In this document: positions 6,148 to 10,801 of the stretch, piece by piece
Layout: each line of letters starts with the position of its first letter
Numbering within the stretch: the stretch's first letter is position 1
Assembly: GCA_937916345.1 (NCBI GenBank)
Contig: CALFUE010000162.1
Coordinates: 1-10,801, forward strand
Direction of reading: 5' to 3'
DNA length: 10,801 bases
Source: an uncultured bacterium
GTDB taxonomy: Bacteria; Bacillota; Clostridia; Lachnospirales; Lachnospiraceae
The notes under the pieces: generated by a model
The model's database searches: none
Told to the model about the DNA's origin: nothing
What the model saw: only the letters and a program-made list of their open reading frames with translations
Program-made: the position numbers and the translations under genes

Positions 6148-8535
6148 CTATTTTACGACATTTATCACGCTGAATTTATTACCGGATTTCCCGAATAGTT
6201 CCTCGTATTCCTTCAGGCTTACTTTGACCGCCTCGATGCTGTTTCTGTCATAAATATACAGGTTGGAATTATCGTATCCTGTTATCAGATAATCCTCATT
6301 TCCTGCGTGCGCATTTATTATCGCATCCCTGGAAACAAACCCCAACGCATCGCTTAAAGCCACTCCGGAAAGCTCGTAATTAACCCGGGCTCTCAGTGTA
6401 AATTCCACTGTCTCCAGATCCACAGGTCTCCTTAAATTATCCTTGCCGCGGCTCCACACACTCTCATTTTTCAAGACGACAATTCCTGTGTTTTTTTTCG
6501 CATAATTTATAGCTTCGGATACATATAATGTCTTCTTTTTGCAGCTGCCTTTTGAGTAAATATAAAAGTAATCTTTATCGTCTCTGGCGATTGCCGCGAC
6601 CGGTGCGCTCGTCAATATTTCCTCCGACGCGCTTCTCTTTTTTATGTCACCAACATTTTGCCCGGCGGAAAAAATAATTATCTTTATATTCTGTTTTGAG
6701 GTGTCGTATTTTTTCTCCACTTCGTGAGAGATGAGATCCCTGCCCTGTTCGTTTACAATAGAGTCGGACTCCCCCCGCACATACTCTCCTTCCACATAAG
6801 TCGCTCTCTCAACCTCGACCATATAATCCGAAATAGTGATGCCTGTAATATATGTTTTATTCTTAGAGTATTCTTTTACCACCTCTCCCTCACTATTTCC
6901 GATTATCTTTAAGGAAACCGCCGGCAATGTTCCGTCAATCATATAGGGTGTCTCAGGATCTGCCACGGTGTAGATATAATCCACATCCAAAAAGCCCTCC
7001 ATGCGCACTATCTCATCCGTGTGCTTCTCAAAGGTCGTGACGCGGTCTCTCTCCAGATCGAGATAGCGCAATTCACCACCGGGCGTATCCTGCCATACCA
7101 TCTTTTTTGCCCGGGAATCAAAATCCAGATACATGCTGTCCACAGTATCGGAGAGAACCTCATATTTCTTTTCCTTCAGGTCGATCTTCATAATGCTCTC
7201 GTGAAGATGCAGATACATGATCCCCTTTGCATTCACATATATCACATCGCCGATATCACTGATCAGCGCATCCTCAAATTCCGGATCAGGTATGAACATC
7301 ATCTCCGTATTCATACCTGTCAGCGCGTCAAACACGAATATATCTGTTCCCACTTCTCCTTCGTGAGTGCCGCGGTTCATATATCCGTAAACGGCAAATA
7401 TGATGCTGCCGTCCTCATCTACGCGAAGAGGCACGATCTCATGCCCCATATAGCTCTCTCTGATGTCGAAGCCGGAAAAGCTACGGAAGGAATATACACT
7501 AGTCAGCATATCCGAATTCAGGTCAAAGGACCAGAGATCCCCCTGCACAGAGAAGCAAAAAACCTTTTCACCGCTGTTTGAGATGACTGTCACATCCTCA
7601 CCGTTTATGCCGAGATTTATGCCGCCGTCCTCGCTCCAGATCTCTCCCGTACCATCAAATATCTCATTCACACTGCGCTCGTAGGACAGGAGATAGCAGC
7701 GCCCCACATCCGAGCCGTATCTCACCCTGTAATACTCGTCCACATTGTAATAAGATATCTCACCGTCGTCGTCGGTCATCATCATCACATAGTCTACATT
7801 TATGATATTGTAATAGCCTGTGACCTCTGACAGTGTCATAATCTCCCCACCCAAAACATCCGGTTTTCTGCCATTCCAACCAATCTGCGAGAGAGGAGAA
7901 TTGATGGTAACGAGAGAAAGATCATGAGAATCAGAGCCGTCGGGTTCTATATATACCGAAAGCTCAGAGAACTTTTCTTCATCAAAGGAATATTTATGAA
8001 AATCCCACGCAAAGGAAACGCACTCATCAATGTCTGTGCCTGCGCTCTCCATGATGCGCGCGTAATAATAGACATCCTCCCCAGCGTAGCTCAGGGTTAT
8101 CTCCAGGCTGTACTGTCTGCCTTTTTCCAGTATGTTCGCAACCCGAAATGAGGTCATGAAGACCTCTGTGCTGTCGGCATTTTCCGGAGTTAGAATACCG
8201 TTGTCTACATAGGATGTCTGATCCAGATCCCTGATCCTGTACTCTGCTTTTTCGATTTCGTTTTCGTAGGTATTTATGGTGAGATCAATGATCCTGTCCT
8301 CGGACACCGGAATGATGCAGCCGCGGAAGGATCCCATATCCATCTGGGTCTTATAACCATGAAGCATGCCCATAGAGAAGTCATCGTATGAGACCTTCAC
8401 TATGGGCATGGTAGCTTCTGCCATGGTCCCTCGGAAATCTCTGTTCCCCACTCTGGTGAGAGTGGAGAATCCGACGAGACACAGGAAGAAGATTATTATT
8501 AATATCAGTGCTTTTACAAATGTTTTTATCTTCAT
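6148..8535 (-). CDS. Membrane-anchored propeller-like protein with degenerate C39-like C-terminal domain
   Basis: No confident function. The 795-aa protein starts with a short basic segment and one hydrophobic stretch (about 8-26), suggesting a signal anchor with the rest outside the cell; no lipobox Cys is placed after it. Residues about 270-560 alternate short beta strands with D/G turns (WSFDLNS, IFVFDALTG, IMKIDLKEKKY, LRYLDLERDRV), as in beta-propeller repeats. Residues about 655-795 resemble the C39-like cysteine-peptidase fold: ITGYDNSNLYIYD (751-763) matches its HxxVVTGYDxxxVYVxD strand pair, followed by a YEELF helix. The expected catalytic His position reads Glu/Asp (NEDYLITGYD), so it is probably inactive. 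The ATG lies nine bases after the gdhA stop, with no recognisable ribosome binding site, so translational coupling is likely. A sensory or binding role at the cell surface is a guess. Confidence 0.8.
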   Translation of the reverse strand: MKIKTFVKALILIIIFFLCLVGFSTLTRVGNRDFRGTMAEATMPIVKVSYDDFSMGMLHGYKTQMDMGSFRGCIIPVSEDRIIDLTINTYENEIEKAEYRIRDLDQTSYVDNGILTPENADSTEVFMTSFRVANILEKGRQYSLEITLSYAGEDVYYYARIMESAGTDIDECVSFAWDFHKYSFDEEKFSELSVYIEPDGSDSHDLSLVTINSPLSQIGWNGRKPDVLGGEIMTLSEVTGYYNIINVDYVMMMTDDDGEISYYNVDEYYRVRYGSDVGRCYLLSYERSVNEIFDGTGEIWSEDGGINLGINGEDVTVISNSGEKVFCFSVQGDLWSFDLNSDMLTSVYSFRSFSGFDIRESYMGHEIVPLRVDEDGSIIFAVYGYMNRGTHEGEVGTDIFVFDALTGMNTEMMFIPDPEFEDALISDIGDVIYVNAKGIMYLHLHESIMKIDLKEKKYEVLSDTVDSMYLDFDSRAKKMVWQDTPGGELRYLDLERDRVTTFEKHTDEIVRMEGFLDVDYIYTVADPETPYMIDGTLPAVSLKIIGNSEGEVVKEYSKNKTYITGITISDYMVEVERATYVEGEYVRGESDSIVNEQGRDLISHEVEKKYDTSKQNIKIIIFSAGQNVGDIKKRSASEEILTSAPVAAIARDDKDYFYIYSKGSCKKKTLYVSEAINYAKKNTGIVVLKNESVWSRGKDNLRRPVDLETVEFTLRARVNYELSGVALSDALGFVSRDAIINAHAGNEDYLITGYDNSNLYIYDRNSIEAVKVSLKEYEELFGKSGNKFSVINVVK

Positions 8536-8544
8536 CTAAGGGTA

Positions 8545-9879
8545 TCAGCAGATTCCCTGAGCAAGCATTGCCTCGGCAACTTTTTCGAAGCCTGCGATAT
8601 TGGCACCACAAACATAGTCACCCTCACGGCCGTACTTCTTTGCAGCCTCAGAGATATTCTTGTATATGTTTTCCATGATGCCTTTCAGTTTACCATCTAC
8701 TTCCTCAAATGTCCATGACAATCTCTCTGAATTCTGGCTCATCTCGAGAGCTGAAGTGGCAACACCGCCTGCGTTTGAAGCCTTTCCGGGAAGGAAGAAG
8801 ATATTGTTCTTCTGGAGATACTCTGTAGCCTCAAGGGTTGTGGGCATATTTGCACCCTCTGCGACAACTTTTACACCATTGCTTACCAGGGTCTTTGCGT
8901 CATCGATATCCAGCTCGTTCTGGGTAGCGCAGGGAAGAGCCACATCGCACTTTATGGTCCAAACGCCCTTGCCTTCATGATACTCTGCGCTCTTTCTTGC
9001 AGCAGCGTACTCAGTCAGACGTGCTCTCTTTACTTCCTTTACTTCCTTCAGGAGTGCTACATCTATTCCCTCGGGATCATAGATCCAGCCTGTGGAATCA
9101 GAACAGGTAACCACCTTTCCGCCGAGCTGCTGTGCTTTCTGGATAGCGTAAATAGCCACATTCCCTGCTCCTGATACTACTATGGTCTTTCCGTTAAGGG
9201 AATCGCCGTGATCCTTCAGGAGAGCGTCTGTGATGTAGAGAAGACCGTATCCTGTGGCCTCTGTTCTGGCAAGAGATCCGCCGTAACTCAGACCTTTTCC
9301 TGTGAGGACGCCCTCGTAAGTGCCGTTGAGCTTTTTGTACATACCGAACATATAGCCGATCTCACGGGCACCGGTTCCTATGTCACCTGCAGGAACATCC
9401 TCGTCAGCACCTATATATTTGTAGAGTTCTGACATAAAACTCTGGCAGAATGCCATAACTTCTCTGTCACTCTTCCCTTTAGGATCGAAGTCGGAACCGC
9501 CCTTGCCGCCGCCAATGGGCAGACCTGTCAGCGAGTTCTTGAAGATCTGCTCGAAGCCGAGGAACTTGATGATACCGAGATATACGGAAGGATGAAGTCT
9601 CAAACCTCCCTTGTAAGGTCCGATAGCATTATTGTACTGTACTCTGTAGCCGATGTTCACATGCGCCTGACCCTTGTCGTCTACCCACGGTACCCGAAAC
9701 TTGATCTGTCGATCCGGCTCTACGATCCTCTCGAGGATGGCTTCCTTGCGGTACTTCTCCTCATTTGCGTCAACTACAGGTCTGATAGAATTCAAAACCT
9801 CTGTCACAGCCTGGATAAATTCAGGCTCAGCAGCGTTTTTGACCTTTACCTGCTCCAATACTTCATCCACGTATCCCAT
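8545..9879 (-). CDS. gdhA: NADP-type glutamate dehydrogenase
   Basis: The enzyme interconverts 2-oxoglutarate plus ammonia and glutamate, usually for ammonia assimilation in this hexameric, small-subunit class. The 444-aa length is typical. Substrate-binding residues appear in GPYKGGLR (88-95) and PIGGGKGGSDFDPKGKSD (121-138, catalytic Lys in GGGKGG). The catalytic Asp is in PAGDIGTG (163-170). The Rossmann loop is SGAGNVA (236-242), followed by a CSDSTGW strand end (259-265). NADP preference is inferred from overall similarity to the bacterial NADP class. The ATG at 9879 has AAAGGAG nine bases upstream. A large membrane protein gene begins nine bases after its stop with no terminator between, so read-through is expected. 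Confidence 0.95.
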   Translation of the reverse strand: MGYVDEVLEQVKVKNAAEPEFIQAVTEVLNSIRPVVDANEEKYRKEAILERIVEPDRQIKFRVPWVDDKGQAHVNIGYRVQYNNAIGPYKGGLRLHPSVYLGIIKFLGFEQIFKNSLTGLPIGGGKGGSDFDPKGKSDREVMAFCQSFMSELYKYIGADEDVPAGDIGTGAREIGYMFGMYKKLNGTYEGVLTGKGLSYGGSLARTEATGYGLLYITDALLKDHGDSLNGKTIVVSGAGNVAIYAIQKAQQLGGKVVTCSDSTGWIYDPEGIDVALLKEVKEVKRARLTEYAAARKSAEYHEGKGVWTIKCDVALPCATQNELDIDDAKTLVSNGVKVVAEGANMPTTLEATEYLQKNNIFFLPGKASNAGGVATSALEMSQNSERLSWTFEEVDGKLKGIMENIYKNISEAAKKYGREGDYVCGANIAGFEKVAEAMLAQGIC

Positions 9880-9931
9880 TTTTTAGCGCTCCTTTCATAC
9901 ATAATGAATAATTAATTTTTTTTCCTGCAAT

Positions 9932-9960
9932 ACTATAACAAAAAAGCCTGCATCACGCAA
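9932..9960 (-). promoter_or_regulatory. gdhA promoter
   Basis: On the minus strand TTGCGT (9960-9955) and TATAGT (9937-9932) are exactly 17 bases apart. Transcription would begin near 9925, giving a leader of about 45 bases to the gdhA ATG. The -35 lies inside the loop of the upstream gene's terminator hairpin, and the T-run of that terminator forms part of the promoter spacer. Confidence 0.6.
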
Positions 9961-9982
9961 TAAAAAAAATGCAAAATGCAGG
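9940..9982 (-). terminator. Terminator of the LRR surface-protein gene
   Basis: On the minus strand CCTGCAT-type arms (9982-9976 and 9953-9947, perfect 7 bp) enclose a 22-base AT-rich loop. They are followed by C and six T residues (9945-9940). It lies about 50 bases past the surface-protein stop. The long loop makes it weaker than the other terminators here. The same inverted repeat could alternatively act as an operator over the gdhA promoter. Confidence 0.55.
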
Positions 9983-10034
9983 ATTATTTTAAAATTATGC
10001 AAATGGTGCAAGGGTCAAAAGCCCCTCGCTATGA

Positions 10035-10801
10035 TTACTCCTCGCGCTTTCGGGAAAGAATAAGGAAAATTAATCCAAGCACCGCTATTAATGCCACGCC
10101 GACCATTGCTACCTGTGAGGCGTCGGCTGTCTTCGGGGTCGTGTCATATCTGTGGGTGCTGCCCGTGGTTCCCGCATATGCTCCGCCTGTAGCAGAGCTC
10201 GATGTGGTGGCGCTGCTCTGCGGACTGCTGCCCGAGTCGGTGGAACCTGAAGAGCCACCTGAAGAGCTGCTGTTTGAGCCGTTTCCGGTAGATGATGTAG
10301 CCTGAGGTCTGCTGTCCGTGTCATCCTCCTCATCCAGATCATCGATCTCCTCGTCGTCCAGATCCTCGATATTAGGATTTCCCGTGGTGATATTGACTTC
10401 CTCGTCATCGGATGTGTCGGCTGTCACGCCATCCAGAGGATAGAATACGAAGCCGGCCTGATCAGCATATGTCTCCGCAGCAGACTCCGTATAACCGTAG
10501 ATCACATCAGGAGCAAAGGTTCCCTGCCCGCCGATGGTTGTGACGGATTCAGGGATGGTTACGGACTTGAGGGAGGAATCATTGAATGCTCCCTCTTCTA
10601 TGGTAGTAGTTCCGTCAGGTATATTCACAGAGGTGACTCCGGTACAGCCGGTAAAGGCTCCGGAGCCGATAATCTTTGTTCCGGAATTTAAGGCGACAGC
10701 GCTCTTTCCCGCAGGAACTATCAGAAGCTTGGTAAATGATGAATTGTAAAGACACCCGCCGTCCGAGGCGTAGGCCGCGTTTGAGGTTGATACATTGATG
10801 G
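10035..10801 (-). CDS. BspA-like leucine-rich-repeat cell-surface protein, 3' part
   Basis: The gene runs off the right edge; about 254 C-terminal residues are visible and no start is in the window (the GTG at 10628 is an internal Val codon). From the N-terminal side there is a BspA-type element (DGGCLYNSSFTKLLIVPAGK). LRR_5-like repeats with a period of about 23 residues follow (GSGAFTGCTGVTSVNIP, EEGAFNDSSLKSVTIP). Next come an acidic linker (EDLDDEEIDDLDEEDD) and a Ser/Gly/Thr-rich wall-spanning stalk. The end looks like a sortase signal: TPKTAD, a hydrophobic segment and a charged SRKREE tail. The motif has Ala where LPxTG has Gly. Such proteins are commonly surface adhesins or binding proteins of gut bacteria; the ligand here is unknown. 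A terminator follows about 50 bases downstream. Confidence 0.85.
   Translation of the reverse strand, partial: INVSTSNAAYASDGGCLYNSSFTKLLIVPAGKSAVALNSGTKIIGSGAFTGCTGVTSVNIPDGTTTIEEGAFNDSSLKSVTIPESVTTIGGQGTFAPDVIYGYTESAAETYADQAGFVFYPLDGVTADTSDDEEVNITTGNPNIEDLDDEEIDDLDEEDDTDSRPQATSSTGNGSNSSSSGGSSGSTDSGSSPQSSATTSSSATGGAYAGTTGSTHRYDTTPKTADASQVAMVGVALIAVLGLIFLILSRKREE

Noticed and set aside
6724..7684. Plus-strand reading frames inside the large minus-strand gene, the longest 186 codons
   Set aside because: They are antisense to a 795-codon frame with clear domain structure, lack ribosome binding sites and show no recognisable motifs.
10035..10628. Complete small gene starting at GTG 10628
   Set aside because: The frame stays open to the window edge, the GTG has no ribosome binding site, and upstream codons encode further BspA-type repeat sequence.

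Overview
The window reads as chromosomal DNA of a Gram-positive, low-to-medium GC Clostridia, most likely a member of the Lachnospiraceae. The evidence is a DnaD/DnaC-type helicase-loading gene pair, an HPr-like protein with a Ser46 site, a DUF6465-type small protein, a BspA-like leucine-rich-repeat surface protein with a C-terminal wall-anchor tail, and strong AGGAGG-type ribosome binding sites. No mobile element, CRISPR array, rRNA or tRNA was seen. Genus-level assignment is not possible from the sequence alone.

Left half, plus strand (215-5258). murC (peptidoglycan precursor ligase) has its own promoter and ends in a strong hairpin terminator. The murC-dnaD gap carries three perfect DnaA boxes, TTATCCACA, all in the same orientation, followed by an extended -10 promoter. 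That promoter drives a closely packed unit: a DnaD-like protein with two tandem DnaD/DnaB_2 domains, a DnaC-like AAA+ helicase loader with a Cys4 zinc motif, and a long-form ribose-phosphate pyrophosphokinase. Helicase loading and PRPP supply for nucleotide synthesis therefore appear to share a transcript whose promoter region is decorated with sites for the replication initiator. Just after prs lies a compact, highly structured apparent non-coding RNA of about 220 nt, with its own candidate promoter and an intrinsic terminator.

Right half, minus strand (5322-10801). Reading leftwards, it holds the 3' part of a surface LRR protein, NADP-type glutamate dehydrogenase (gdhA), a large membrane-anchored protein with a propeller-like middle and a degenerate C39-peptidase-like end, an HPr-like protein with an altered active-site loop, and a lysine-rich DUF6465-type protein. 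The two halves converge at about 5260-5300, where each strand has its own terminator. At the left edge, only the start codon of a gene pointing away from murC is inside the window.

The observations most worth a second look are the structured RNA after prs, the DnaA-box cluster in front of the helicase-loader operon, the HPr paralogue that keeps His15 and Ser46 but has lost Arg17, and the propeller/pseudo-C39 membrane protein.
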